From assembly GCA_945910005.1 (NCBI GenBank), contig OX246744.1, positions 5,827,680 to 5,891,679 of the forward strand: a stretch of DNA of 64,000 nt. Reading direction: 5' to 3'. This stretch comes from Isoperla grammatica. Taxonomy: Eukaryota > Arthropoda > Insecta > Plecoptera > Perlodidae. Shown here in pieces: positions 12,044 through 24,590 of this stretch (position 1 is the stretch's first letter; every line of letters begins with the position of its first letter). The notes beneath the pieces are model-generated. The model did not search any database, had not been told where the DNA came from, and was given only the letters and a program-made list of their open reading frames with translations. Position numbers and translations under genes: made by a program.

Positions 12044-12506
12044 CAGTGGCGTATCCAGGAATTGGGAAAGGGGGGGGGGGTTTCAACCCATATTATAGGG
12101 AGTGGAGCCGAAACATAATTGGGGTTCCGGGGGGGGGGGGGGGGGGGGCTTGCCCGAAAAAATTCTCGTCAAGGTAATTTTAGCGCAAATCTGTGCGTTT
12201 TACAGCGGCCAACTGAAACATGATTACTCAGTTTCTGGCAACACATTTTCTTCCTTAGCACCGCTAATAAAAGGAACCTCAATCAATAATATGCATATTT
12301 TTCGTATTGCTTTTGCTTTTAATAATTACAACAATATACAATAGTAATTATAAAGTAAAACATCTAACTGTCTATTGAAATACTGTCTTTTGATACTGTC
12401 TATTGAAATACTGTCTATTGAAATGTAAACGGTCATTTTCCATGTTTCCTTTGCAAAAGGGGGGGGTTTTGTCCCCCCCCCCTCCCCCCCCGTGTATACG
12501 CCACTG
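12044..12506. mobile_element. hAT-like non-autonomous element 2 with perfect 8-bp target duplication
   Basis: Starts CAGTGGCGTATCCAGG and ends GTATACGCCACTG. It is flanked on both sides by the identical 8-mer CCGTATCC (12036-12043 and 12507-12514). The CAGNGG-type terminus and 8-bp duplication are hallmarks of the hAT superfamily. The interior has long G-runs on the left and C-runs on the right, and no transposase. Confidence 0.92.
12129..12148 (+). repeat. G20 homopolymer
   Basis: Twenty consecutive G residues inside hAT-like element 2. They can pair with the C-runs at 12474-12490 or form quadruplex-type structures, and the length may be miscounted in the assembly. Confidence 0.9.
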
Positions 12507-12565
12507 CCGTATCCACCTGCTTCAAGTAGATGATTGAAGAAAATAAATAGACAATTAATTTGATA

Positions 12566-12720
12566 CTTAGGGCCGGTCTTACAATCTCCTAATAGCAAAG
12601 TTATTTGTAGCAATTAAGCTATTTCGAGGATGTCAAGAGTTTTGATATATCGTTGTCATGGAGACAACAAGCTATTCGACGAATAAGTAGTTATTTGGAC
12701 ATTGTAAGACTGGATCTAAG
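12566..12720 (+). mobile_element. MITE family F, copy 1
   Basis: 155 bp with ends CTTAGGGCCGGTCTTACAAT and ATTGTAAGACTGGATCTAAG, imperfectly complementary. The interior has GTTATTTGTAGCAATTAAGC and CATGGAGACAACAAGC blocks shared with copies at 42895, 14653 and 32139. Confidence 0.88.
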
Positions 12721-12783
12721 TGATTTGCCGATAAAAATGTCTACTATTATGCCGACGGTTCGAGTAGATGATAAGAAACACCA

Positions 12784-13050
12784 GGGCCCGGATTCACAAG
12801 ATATCCTAAGCATTTTTCTGTGGTCTTAATTCTAAGACCGGCCTAACTTGGAACCTCTTGTAGAACCAGACCCAGGTCACATGAAGAAGTTACTAATTCC
12901 TGGTAGGAACAAGGACACAATGAACATTCCAATAATATGCTTTAAAGTCTGTCTTCAGATATTTTCCTGGATTCACAAGAGGTTCAAAGTAAGGCTGGTC
13001 TTAGAGATAAGACCAAAACAAGACTTAGGACCTCTTGTGAATCCGGGCCC
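12784..13050. mobile_element. MITE family G, copy 1
   Basis: Ends GGGCCCGGATTCACAAGA and CTCTTGTGAATCCGGGCCC are inverted repeats. The internal flanking blocks (TAAGACCGGCCTAACTT and AAGTAAGGCTGGTCTTA) continue the palindrome. A related copy is at 59861-60112. Family H (27818, 59127) shares the outer CCGGATTCAC/GTGAATCCAGG terminus but has a different interior. Confidence 0.88.
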
Positions 13051-14652
13051 AAGTATGAAATGTGGGGGGGGGGGGGGAACTTTACTAGCAGTAACAAGTT
13101 GATTGCACGCACCGGTCACCCCACCGTGTAAACACACCCTATGAACTATACCGTGTTTGGCATTCGCTCCGTTTCATCATTATCCATAATCACCCTCGTT
13201 CACACAATTTATAACCGTGTTCATATCCTAACTTACTAAAAAAAAAACATGAAAAATTCCGATCATATTTTAAAACGAGACATTAGCCGTCCGTATATAC
13301 ATAATTGAAATATCTATGGGAAAACAGTTTCGCCAACAAACCTCATAAATTACAAGGTGACACTTTTTATACTGGCACACCCACATTTTATAGCCTATAC
13401 TGAAGAAAGCAAGGAAACATTTCAACTTTGTTATTTTTTTTTTCAAAGCCATTGCTTTGTTTCATTGCATAAAAGTTTGTCCCGCGTATGATTTATTGGT
13501 TGTTTTAACAAAGCGGGGGCCGGATTCTCGTTCCGAAATAGCCCGGATACCCCCCCGCCCCCCTAACCACCCCTACCCGCCCCGCCCCCCCACCAGTGGT
13601 CACCTGTCTGTTACCCCCCCTGCCCAACCCCTCACGGTTGACGGTTTTGACACTAAATGCACTGACCCAACTTCAACCCCGCTGTCTGTCCGCCTACGAA
13701 TAATTGGATAACCGACTGCCTTTCTCTCGTGCAGACTGGCAAAAAACTAGGCAATCAATGTAATTATTCTGTTAATGTGGGTTTTCAACATTGAAATAAC
13801 TGTCCTTTTCCGAATTGTAAATGTGATTATGGAAGACTTTGCAGCAGCTAGTCGGTAACTAAGTTATCTTCCTATGTCGGTTTAACCTGATAATCGATTT
13901 TGGGGAATTTTGACTCGTTCACACATGTATATACAAAACGTGTGATCTTCTATGAAAGGTCTTCTGCTGTACGTCGTGTGTAAAAGTTTCATCTTATAAT
14001 TGTTTAGAGTATTAGGCTATAAACTTGTTTTCACCATGTCAACAACCAATACGAAGCCTGGATGTCATAATTCAGGATCCAAATGACCATCATATGCACG
14101 TAGATACCTGTATGACCGATATTAATACCTCTGTCATTTTGTCATCATGTCCCGGTCAGAATTTGAGTCAATAAGAAAGGATGTCATCTTCTTTTATGCT
14201 AATATTGAACATACTTGAGGCTGAAGAAAAATGTATCTGGTGCTTGCGAAATAGAAGAGGCCAAAAGCATCAAATAAATGTTCTACTTTTCTAGTCATCT
14301 ATATTAAAACAAGTATAGGGATGATTTAAAAAATGTCTTACACCGTGGACTTGGCTAATTAGGCTTGTGCAATCTACTTGGTGGAAGACTGTCTTTGCAA
14401 ATAAGTGAGAGAACGCCAGCAGGAATCTTTCGATGTTTCTTATTGACCACTATAACCTTTATGCATTACTTTATATAAGTATTTATAAAAGTTATACTAC
14501 TGCAAAATTATACCTTAAATCTCAACTCACCAACTTCTTCAATCAACGATTTAGTAAGCACGGTTTGGTTACCATGGTTTAAACAAACATTACATTTAAA
14601 ATGCAAGGCAGGAAGTTGAACGAATCTCCGCTTAAAGTTGGTGAAACCGACC
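13051..14652. other. Unassigned DNA
   Basis: Contains a G-run at about 13063-13077 and a C-rich stretch at 13550-13625 whose proline-rich + frame (13457-13711) is compositional. No domain, repeat relative or RNA gene was recognised. Confidence 0.45.
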
Positions 14653-15093
14653 ATAAGGTACAGTCATACAATGTTCAAATAACTACTTATTCGTCAAATA
14701 GCTGGTTTTCTCCATGGCAACGACCAATCAAAACTCTCGAAATCCTCCAAAAAGCTTAATTTCTACAAATAACTTTCTTATAAGGAGATTAATAAAAATA
14801 ATTTTTGTAGGAATACCCGTTCTAGGGTGCACACCAGCTTTACATGATGTGCCCCTCTTCAGGTGACTAACTAGGTTATTAGAGTGTTTGGATAGTTGGG
14901 AAGGATAGTCCGAGGGCTGATAGTATGACTCAATCCCAGCATTTGCTTTTACGGCTGAGGAAAACCTCGGAAAAACCTTCAGTCCGGACTGCCGGTGGCC
15001 GGAATCGAACCGGCGACCTCCCGAATTAGAGTATCGCGTCTTACCGCTGAGCCCCCTCTATCGGTATTAGGAGATTGTAATACCGACCCTAAG
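14653..15093 (-). mobile_element. MITE family F, copy 3, split by a SINE
   Basis: Reverse-oriented F element: starts with AAGGTACAGTCATACAATGT and ends with GATTGTAATACCGACCCTAAG. It carries a 278-bp SINE between duplicated AGGAGATT sites. Confidence 0.87.
14791..15068 (-). mobile_element. tRNA-derived SINE family 2, complete copy with 8-bp target duplication
   Basis: Read on the minus strand it begins next to the duplication with a tRNA-like head. An A-box-like GGCTCAGCGGTAAGACGC is followed about 40 bp later by the B-box GGTTCGATTCC. A non-tRNA body follows (GGTTTTCCTCAGCCG, CATACTATCAGCCCTCGG, CACCTGAAGAGGGGCACATC) and then a short A/T-rich tail. The duplication AGGAGATT is at 14783-14790 and 15069-15076. 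Relatives: 57139-57312 (body without head) and 4800-4868 (head only). Confidence 0.92.
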
Positions 15094-15856
15094 TAGAATA
15101 GAATGTTACCAGAAGGAAACTATCCAATATTGTTGTGACGTGAGACAAACAAAACAAGCTTGAGAAATTTTTTGTTGGCAACACTGTTCTTACCTCCGAT
15201 GCGTGTGAGGTTGGTATATCAGTGCAGAAATACCAACACACCGCGAAGAAATGGACACCACCTCAACTTTCCCACAGATGTTATCGGAACCGACGAAATT
15301 AACGATTGCGCGTTTGGCTTCGTAGCGACATAAATCACAGCCTAAGAAATAATGGTGACTTCTACGAGAAAACTTCTGCTTTTTTTCTGGCATCAGTTTT
15401 GTTGTGGAATGGAAACTGGAGTAGTAAAGAGGTGACTGCTTACGAGCTCTCACTAAGAAATCTGGCATATGTGTCAAGCAGAAAGCTGGTGAATTTTAGC
15501 TCTGCAATTCAATATACATCCACCTAACGTCTTTAAATATAATTGTAAATGATTATGTTGTTGACTAGAATATAAACACATATTTTATGTAGAAATTAGT
15601 AAAATCCTGGATCTGGATTCAAAAAGATGATCGAACTCCTGAAAGTTTTTAGCTGACAATGTTATTGAGATTAATCATCTCTATATCAATGAGAAAACTC
15701 ATAGATAAAATATCGGAAGAGGCATCAAAAAGTTAAATAAATTGATTTGTGAATGTGAAGTAAGACTCAGTGATGATTTGCCAATTTAGGAGTTAGCCAT
15801 GTTTGTGAATTAATTCCCTGGATTCCACTCATACATTATAGTATTGTGAAGCAAGC

Positions 15857-16488
15857 TTCGAGCAGCAGTCATACATACAAGACAACCACAGCGAGTGGTG
15901 TGAATCTACCTTCGAGCAGCAGTCATACATACAATCACAGGTGGTGTGAATCTACCTTCGAGCAGCAGTCATACATACAATCACAGCTAGTGATGTGAAT
16001 ATACCTTCGAGCAGCAGTCACACATACAATCACAGCTAGTGGTGTGAATATACCTTCGAGCAGCAGTCATACATACAATCACAGCTAGTGATGTGAATCT
16101 ACCTTCGAGCAGCAGTCATACATACAATCACAGCTAGTGGTGTGAATCTACCTTCGAGCAGCAGTCATACATACAATCACAGCTAGTGGTGTGAATATAC
16201 CTTCGAGCAGCAGTCATACATACAATCACAGCTAGTGGTGTGAATATACCTTCTAGCAGCAGTCATACATACAATCACAGCGAGTGTTGTGAATCTACCT
16301 TCGAGCAGCAGTCATACATACAATCACAGCGAGTGGTGTGAATATACCTTCGAGCAGCAGTCATACATACAATCACAGCTAGTGGTGTGAATCTACCTTC
16401 GAGCAGCAGTCACACATACAATCACAGCGAGTGGTGTGAATCTACCTTCGAGCAGCAGTCATACATACAATCACAGCGAGTGTTGTGC
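15857..16488. repeat. 49-bp minisatellite, about 13 units
   Basis: Unit begins TTCGAGCAGCAGTCATACAT and ends GTGGTGTGAATCTACC. Units differ at a few diagnostic sites (CTAGTG or CGAGTG; ATCTACC or ATATACC). The second unit is shortened, the first carries an insertion and one unit has TTCTAG. No unique spacers, so not a CRISPR. Confidence 0.96.
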
Positions 16489-17758
16489 GAATCTCTCTCT
16501 CGCAACGTTTCCTTGCCACTTGCTCTTAATTGAAAACCAGCCTACTGATGAATCAATATGAGGCTACGCCACGCCCTACCCCTCCTACCCCTCATCCCCC
16601 CACCGCCCACCCTCTAGCGCGCTTTATTCCTCTCGATGTTTCCTGTTTATGCTGAGCTGTGGCGAGAAGACTTTCATTGAAAACCTTCACAAGTCATCTA
16701 AACATTTTGGTTGTATCTTGTTCAACTGCCTCAAACTCAAGCTTAAGAAATAGTAAGTCCAATATTACAAACTTGGAACTCAGCTTCTCTAGCTCAAAAT
16801 ATCTGATTGAAACAGGTTTATTATGGTTCATATATAACCTTGGGTTGCATACTTGTCAATTCCGACGGGCGTGACTAATGAACCTTGTGCACTCTACTGT
16901 GCAGAATTCTATCCGAAGAATGTGTAAAAGAACGCCAATAATATGTTAGTATTTTCGTGGACGTGGCTTGTAAAACTACTGTACTGTGAGACTAGTTAAG
17001 TTGAGGGTACTTAACGGTGGCTTTATGGTTGAATGGTTTGAAGGTCAGGACGAAATAAAGGGTCGAAATGAGACGGAATTTCATTAGACAGTTTCAAGGT
17101 TTGAAGAAGTTGAAACAACGGACATACGTATAAAGGATTTACAAAAATGTTGTAGTTTGAAGACTTGCTCTTGTTCCAACTTGAAGACTGTGTCAAGCAC
17201 ACACAAAGTAGTGACATTCCAGGGTAACTACAAAGAAGCCATGTCGAGGACTTTCTGGAGATCATGGATATGAATCCGGAGTTGATGGATTTAGGTTTGG
17301 TGTGACTGAATCATAAGTCGGTGGTGCATTGTTTGTTTTGTGCTTCTGTATATGTCTGAAGGTTACATGGTTAAACATAACTGACTTTAAGCTGTGTTTT
17401 ACACCGTTTTGAAATCATAAAATTAGAAAATTCACTGTCATAAAGAATAGATATACAAATAATAAGATTACAACAGTGGCAATCATCATACATAGTGCTC
17501 ACTTTACAAACACCAACATGTTTGCTCCCTAAGGAATTATGAATAAATTTATCTTTTGTGAATTCTACACATTAATAGAACCCATAACCTAGTATTTATT
17601 CTTATTAGTAGCTTAATTTTTAACATTCCTGAAGCGAACATTACAGTTGTAGGAAACCTCTAGCCCATCCAAAAAATAATTTGAGACAATTTTGACTCCC
17701 ATTTTTGTTGTTGCTCATTTGTCTAATTTCAAGAAAGTAATTAAAAATAATAAAAAAA
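16489..17758. other. Unassigned DNA
   Basis: Frames at 16659-16874 (+) and 17023-17265 (-) have no recognisable similarity. No repeat relatives were seen. Confidence 0.45.
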
Positions 17759-17870
17759 TTCACATTTAGAGTCTACCAACTCAGTAACTGAACTGATTTG
17801 CAGTGGGGGACTTTAATTTAAAGTTACTAAACCAACCCTGTAGGCTTCGAACACCAACGACGAGTGACCG
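17759..17870. mobile_element. Repeat family E, copy 1 (truncated)
   Basis: Starts TTCACATTTAGAGTCTACC, contains the palindromic ACTTTAATTTAAAGT and GACTAAACCAACCCTG-like cores, and breaks off after ACGACGAGTGACCG. One of seven copies in the window (17759, 22072, 24591, 48743, 58126, 61599, 63938). Confidence 0.88.
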
Positions 17871-18772
17871 AATTATTAATAATTATTAATAATTATTATT
17901 ATTTATAGATTATTATGATGGCGGAACATGTATAAATTCATTAATTTATCTCTATCTACGTTGAGGTTACTTTAAATTCAACATAGTTAAACTTTCAACG
18001 TATCACGTGATATGTTTGAAAGGTCACCGCGGTCAACGCATGCGTGGAACCTGACTTACACAGTGGTCAGTGGTCAAACAATAATACACCGTTTCATTCA
18101 AAAGAAAGAAACGATCCCCGAATTCGAACAGATAGACAGATAGATAGAATGTATTTTTATAATACAGTTAATTGTGCGCAGGAAAAACCATTTAACTTAA
18201 TTACTACTCGTCGGCGCGGCATAGCCCAGTTTCCTGTGAATTAATTTCCTGCTAGGCTGGCTGACTGGGCGTTAAGTCAATTTGATAGAAGTCGGCACAA
18301 AAAAAAAATGATGGGAATCTTCCTTCCCCCCCTCAAGTTGAGTTAGTGAAAACCAATTACTGCTGCGTTCCGTGTTGGTTATTGGGCGGCGAGATTTCGA
18401 GCTGGCGATCCGTAGCGATCCGTAGCGTCAACTGAGCGTAAACTGAGCACAGAAGATCGGGAAATGCAAAACTCTCTTAAATGAATTGTATTGATTTGGT
18501 TTGTGGACTCTGATTGTGACAGATAATCAATGAGACAAGTGTCCATCCATTCGCTGATGATTTGTTTCTGTTACTTCTGAATGGGTATATAGAGAGTAAA
18601 TATAATATCTACGCTTATTTTTTAATTCAGTAATTTTAATACAAATATAATAAAAGTATAATTTATAAATTATTTATAATGGTGAAACATATATTAAAAG
18701 TAATAATAGTGAAAACAAAATAATGACGGAGATTACAAATTAAAACGCGTATTCAAAACATAGGTACAGCCG

Positions 18773-19638
18773 CAGTGGCGTAAAGGAGACCCCCACGCCA
18801 CCCCCGCGAAGCGGGGGGGCCCGCTCTGTAGGGGGGCCCGGCTCGCCAGAAGTACAGATCTTGTTTTTTCGTCATCAAATTTCAATTGTTGTCAATTTGG
18901 ACCTATTCTTCTTCTCCTGGGCCATACAGGGAAAGTTGGAGGAATGAAACTATTTTGAAGGAATATATTTAAAAAGGCTTATGGGTGGAAGGGGTCAGGG
19001 GGTTTCTCTTTTCTCTCGTATTACGATCGGCACTGCCTAGAAAAAAACTATATTGAATCCTGAATATATTGAATCTTCTTATTACCTAGGCCAAATACTA
19101 CCACGGGCCCAGACGGGGGAAAACTATCATATTATATCTTGTACCATTGTCTGATTCTGAAACGTGTTTACAGGCGTGTAAAAGTCTTATATGAAAAAAA
19201 AAATCGCCTTCGGCGAATTGACCTCCACCGGCTAGGACCTTCGCCCCAGACCTCCTACATGCTATGCATGCTCAGCCCCCCCCTCTCCCACTGTGAATTT
19301 CTCGATACGCTACTGGGCCAGTGGTGTGCTATTTCTTACTATTCTGGTCCCAGTGGCAATGTACGTAAAAGTCATTTTCAGATTTTTAAATAATTAAAAC
19401 AAACTATTTGAGTAGCAGCTTTTGAGTTGACAGCTTGGCTCCCGTAACGCTTTTTGTGAAATTACTGCACGTTTGTACTTTACATTAAATTACCAAATTT
19501 TGGGGACTATTTGGGGGTAAATTAGAGCTCAAGTAAAAGTTTACTTCGTTATGTTATCGATTTGGCTCTTAATTAACCCCATATAGGGGCCCGAAACGAT
19601 TCTGGCGGGGGGGCCGGGCAATTTGCGTTACGCCACTG
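18773..19638. mobile_element. hAT-like non-autonomous element 3
   Basis: Termini CAGTGGCGTAAAGG and GCGTTACGCCACTG, with G/C-rich subterminal stretches (GGGGGGGCCCG types). The flanking words GGTACAGC (18763-18770) and GGTACAGG (19639-19646) agree at 7 of 8 positions, with two extra bases before the left end. This fits an old 8-bp duplication. The 866-bp interior has no transposase frame. Confidence 0.82.
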
Positions 19639-20035
19639 GGTACAGGCTATATGTATGGCGTAACTTTGACCCGTCATATAGGTCTTTCCACTAAACTGGA
19701 CTGTTACGGGCCAGGTTCACCAAACTTGAATCTGGCGATTTTCTGTTAATCGGAGACCAAAAATGGCTTCCGGTAGAAGCCAACATGCATTTTGTTTGTA
19801 ATGTTTGTTGAAACCATGGTAACCAAACAGAGAAAAGTAAATCAGGCGATTAAAAAGTTTAGTGAATTCGGACCTAAGCAGTTGACGATAAGAACGAAGC
19901 TGTTACACAAGCTTTCGAACTCTCCAATCCGCTCTAACCAACGGAAGTTACTTTTTCGGAGGAGAGCGGTCACCCATCCACCCTCCTCATCCTTATATTA
20001 TTATATCCGGGTTGTATCTTAGACTGAAGCGACCT

Positions 20036-20325
20036 ATTCATAGTTCCCACGTGACGTCACAGCGGCCATGATTGACCAATCCTAGATCATTGGCAAATAC
20101 TATTCAAATTCAATAAATAAGCCTAATTTAGAATTTAAAAAGTAAACATAAGTAATAAAAAATAAAAAATTACGAAACATATCAATTTTATTTAACAAAA
20201 CTTGCTGAATTTTTTAGAACTAAGAATTTCTGCAGCCTTCAATTGTTTCTCCATGACAACGTTAAAGTTTGATCACAAATGTGGCCGCCACGCGCAAAGA
20301 TGTGACGTACGTGCAACCTATGAAT
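20036..20325 (+). mobile_element. MITE family D, copy 1
   Basis: Ends ATTCATAGTTCCCACGTGAC and GTACGTGCAACCTATGAAT are imperfect inverted repeats. Internal blocks ACAGCGGCCATGATT, GATCATTGGCAAATACTATT and AATGTGGCCGCCACGCGC are shared with copies at 23152-23466 and 58756-59077. This copy lacks about 17 bp found near the left end of the others. Confidence 0.9.
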
Positions 20326-21039
20326 TGGGGTAACTTTTTATCATGCTATTACGTTGCGCAGAGTTTTAAGCAGCAGTGTTTGTGTGGGATGTGACATTGG
20401 TAGAAATGTGATTAGCGCAGAGCATACGAGCACGTTCCTTTGACCGGGCCGCGGGGGGTGAAAAGAGGAAGGATGCGGAAACGCAATTATGCAGAGCGTA
20501 GAGTGTTATTCACGTTGATGGGGTCACCACCCTGATGGGAGCAGGAACATTATTTCACCGACTCACTTGTCTTAAAATTCATAGCGTTTTAAATTTAAAT
20601 ATTATTTCCTCGAGCCTTGGGTTTTCCGCGACTTTCCGCCGGGAAAACGTTACCAATTCGTATATTCGTACGTTTTCGTCGACAGATGGAAAGTAAATCT
20701 TGTTTTTTGGGGATGGGTCAACAAGTTCTCATGGGGTTTAAGCGTTGGTTCGTTTTTGTTCACGTTCTGGTAATAACTGAATATAATTTCCTCGTTATTT
20801 TTTCGGATGTGCTTCCGTTTCTAATTTTCAAATAATTCTGTGTTTTTCAAAATTACTTTCCCTAAAAACAACGGGGCAAAATTTTTACCATCTTCTTTCG
20901 TTTAGTCTAACTATCCATATGATGGACGTGTGAAGTGAGAACGATGCCAAATACGTTGTTAAATAGCACTTTGTGCTTATTACAAAAATTAGAGACATCT
21001 GTATTTATTAACCTATGAAATTTTGTTTTTTATTTCATT
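20326..21039. other. Unassigned DNA
   Basis: The short + frame at 20617-20835 has no recognisable domain. No repeat relatives were seen. Confidence 0.4.
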
Positions 21040-21085
21040 TGTTTTTAGTTAAGTTAGTTTTCTAGTTGTTTAATTGTTCTTTTAG

Positions 21086-21142
21086 TAAGGGTTGGCAGTC
21101 ACTCCTTGTTTTTAGAGCTGTGCTCACTTCTGCCAACCCTTA
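21086..21142 (+). mobile_element. Stem-loop at a probable LINE/SINE 3' end
   Basis: Arms TAAGGGTTGGCAG (21086-21098) and CTGCCAACCCTTA (21130-21142) are perfectly complementary over 13 bp with a 31-nt loop. About 35 bp later comes AATAAATAAAGAC and a TTTATTTATTT-rich run. A 3' hairpin followed by a simple A/T-rich tail is typical of non-LTR element 3' UTRs. The upstream body was not identified. Confidence 0.6.
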
Positions 21143-22071
21143 TTCATTATGTATGAATAGAAATATTTTCATAAATAAATAAAGACATTTATTTTATTTA
21201 TTTATTTATGGTATGTGCGAATCTAAAGGTAGCTTTAAATAGACGTCACGTGGCGGCCATTATGAGGTACACATTGCTTGTTAACATTTGTTCTGTCAAT
21301 AGAAGACACATAGGTTATCCAGGAAATATCACAGTTTTAAGCCGTATAGATTGATGTGTGCTGCAGGTAAAAGTTCAATAAAATGATAACACATGCAAAT
21401 GATTGTCTTCAATCAGAGTTTACGCGTTCTTATTTTGTTTTCAGTCATAATACGGAACCTTTGTTTGAAAACAGTTGATGAGTCAGTAAAAGGACATCTG
21501 CAATATTGCAACAATGCAGTGTTGGAAGAACGTAAACAAATGTTTACAGAGTACCTCAGTATGGCTAATTACGTTATTGCAAGCTCCCTATATTCTTTTC
21601 CCGTAGCTACTTCGCATCAATTTTCAGTTTCTAAATCTGTGCGGCGTTGCGCCTCACAACCCTTGTATTGCTCCTCCACCAACGTGGTTAGATTACCGTG
21701 TTATAGGACTGACAGTAATTGATCCGACCACTCACACCCTGTCACACACCCCAACTAGCAGGGTGCGAATATTACGCACAATTAATCGATTAATGAGCGT
21801 TGTTTAATCGACTGTTCAACTTCGATTAATCATGTTTATTCGACATAACGTGAATGGGGTGTTCAATTTTTTAATTCAATTCTTCAAGTTAAATCGGCAA
21901 AATTGTAGTCTAGTTAATACGAGGAATAATTTTTGTCGTAATGCATTTTGTCATGAAACGCACGGTTATGGCCGTAGTTAATATGAAAACTAATTTTGAG
22001 TAGCGGCCATTTTGTTTTGGACTTCTAAATCCTTAACGCCGAATATATTAGTGTTGTATTAGTGTTGTGTG

Positions 22072-22208
22072 TTTGATTGGTTATCGCTCACTCGTTGATG
22101 GTGTTTAGAGCCTACAGGGTTGGTTTAGTCGCTTTAAATTAAAGTCCCCCACTGAAAATCAGTTTCGTTATTGAGTGGGTGGACTCTAAATGTGAGTTTA
22201 TTTATTTT
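22072..22208. mobile_element. Repeat family E, copy 2 (inverse orientation)
   Basis: Matches family E from GATTGGTTATCGCTCACTCG through GAGCCTACAGGGTTGG to CTCTAAATGTGAGTTTATTT. Lacks the outer part seen in the longer copies. Confidence 0.9.
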
Positions 22209-23151
22209 CCGTCAAAATTCTTATTTATAAGCTGAGAGGAAGAGAATGAAGTCCGCTCACTGCTTCGTCAAGCTACTTACTGATGTAGATGCCAACCCCC
22301 ATTCACTTTTGTAGTACATGGAAATGATTAATAAATAAATAAATATTTGTGACTGTTTTTAAAGAGGACACAGTCACCCATTTTGATGTTTGCTATAAAT
22401 AGTGTTTGTTTGTCAAATGGCACCAATAATGCGCAAACGCTTAAATTACGACTATTCAGATGGTATGGTGGTATTTAATCCATGATGAGGTGTACACAAG
22501 CGTGAAAACTACTCAAAAAACTAACATTCCAGGTGAAATATTGTAAACAAGTAGGTTTTTGAGAATAAAAACTTGAATCACAGCTACAAACGCCAACATA
22601 AAACAACATTGCAACATCACAACAACCGAACATCACCACAACGCACATGTACGCACACCAATGTAACATTCACACAATCAATAATTATTTGATTTACCGT
22701 TAAACCGCTTAAACATGGATTATGTACTAATAACTTGTAATTTGTTTATTAATTCTCGTTACACATACTTCCATTATTAGTACTAATTAGTGATTACCGT
22801 GTTGTCAATCACGGAGCGGCCTAGTATGCACCAAACAAATTGAGCGCAATTTATCACAATTTATACCAAATGGCTTTTGTTTGTAAGTTGGCAATTATCT
22901 ATAAGCCTTTTGTTCTGGGTGATACAACCACTATAGCTTGCTTTGATTTAATGGCAAATAGATATAAAGTCAACACTGTTCAAAACGGCAAACTTTACTT
23001 TCAGAATGAAAAATGACTATAAATACATTTTTTTTTTTTAATTTATTCGTTGTGCCTTATCTACAATATAACTCTCGGACATTCGACCGTAACTATCTAA
23101 ATCTACCGCTAACCAGTTAGAAACCCGAAGAAGGACACAAGTAAGATACAG

Positions 23152-23466
23152 TTCATAGTTCCCACGTGACGTCACAGCGGCCATGATTTGCGACACAATT
23201 GATGAGGACCAATCTTAGATCATTGGCAAATACTATTCAAATTTAATAAATAAGTGTAATTTATTTAAAAAGTAAACATAGGTATTACAAAAATAAAAAT
23301 TACCACACATACCAATTGTATATAAAAACACGCTGGATTTTTAAAGAACTAAGAATTTATTGGTTCTACCACAACAGCCTTCAATTGTTTCTCCATGGCA
23401 ACGTTAAAGTTTGATCACAAATGTGGCCGCCACGCGCAAAAATGGGACGTATGTGCAACCCCTGAA
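23152..23466 (+). mobile_element. MITE family D, copy 2
   Basis: Starts TTCATAGTTCCCACGTGAC and ends GGGACGTATGTGCAACC with a damaged right terminus (CCTGAA instead of TATGAA). The interior is collinear with copies 1 and 3. Confidence 0.88.
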
Positions 23467-24373
23467 TAGTGTGCATAAAAACGCAGGGATCTTTTCTACA
23501 AACAATTGATTTCCCCATCGTCGGTTGAACTGTCCATGTATTTCTATAGCACAGTACCTTGGAGTGTTGGAGTGTGTTCGACTTGCTCGTCCTACAGAAA
23601 TATTCCTTTCAAAGAAAAACAATTCCTAATTAAATTTTCGAATTTACTTCACACATAAAACGTCAAACCCACGTAAAAAAAAACAAAAAAACACTTGTTT
23701 GAAAAATGTCAAAAAGAAAATCCTTGTATATATATACCTACGCTGGAAAAGACAAAAGAACGCTGTAAAACAAAGGTAACTGTAGGACAATTACATCTAA
23801 AATATATCGTCCATCGCGCGAATATACCCTTTGTGCGGTTCGTTTTTTGTTGTCCCTGATTTTTGGACTCGTATACGAATTCGGAAATGGGTTGTTTTAC
23901 CTTTGTTTGTTTCAACCCCTCTCCGCTCACCACCCCCTCCGCCCAACGAACCGAACTATCTGTTTTATTATACGGTGTTCTATTCCACTCTGGCCATAGA
24001 ATGTTTTGTCCTTAATAAAGTCCTTTGTGTTGTTTAACCGACACGAGACAAAAGTTGCAATATCCCTTGTTGCTGCGTCGCTATTCCCCAAATCTGTATG
24101 AATGAACCGTTCGCTTTGTACAACGGCGATGTAGCTTCGTCCTTCCTATATAAATTACGGCTTAGTCCCTAGAAATGCTGATACGCACGCGTGGATGGGA
24201 GCTCACTGTACAAAACAAACAAAAAAATCATTGTCTAGCTTATCGGAAAAGGAATTGTCGTTTTTAGCGAATCGGTTATCTGTTTCGAAAATTAACGTGA
24301 AATGTTTCGTTTTCGATTTCGTTCGAGAATAGAAATAGATGTAACGGACGATTTTTATAAAATGGCGGATGTT

Positions 24374-24560
24374 ATAGGGAGTATTCACGTGACGTCGCAA
24401 CCAATCTACTATGGGAGACAAAATGTATGTTTACTTTTGAGCTGTCAGAAAAAGATGAATATGTTTATCATGAAATATGAGAGTTTTAACTTATATAAAG
24501 TTTATGAAATTGGTGATGTGTGCCATCATTGGTTAAACAACTCGGATGCCATTTATTGTA
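24374..24560 (-). mobile_element. Diverged fragment related to MITE C
   Basis: ATAGGGAGTATTCACGTGAC matches the terminus of family C and is followed by GTTTACTTTTGAGCTGTCAG, resembling the GACAGCTAAATGAAAC block of C read in reverse. The far end could not be found, so this is a decayed or distant copy. Confidence 0.45.
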
Positions 24561-24590
24561 GGTGATCGTAAACGACAATATGAGTGCAAA

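Noticed and set aside
14995..15068. tRNA gene on the minus strand
   Set aside because: It is the head of a SINE with target duplication; the acceptor stem does not close.
15857..16488. CRISPR-like regular repeat array
   Set aside because: Repeats are head to tail with no unique spacers, and the genome is eukaryotic. It is a minisatellite. The same applies to 56488-56932 and 38140-39556.
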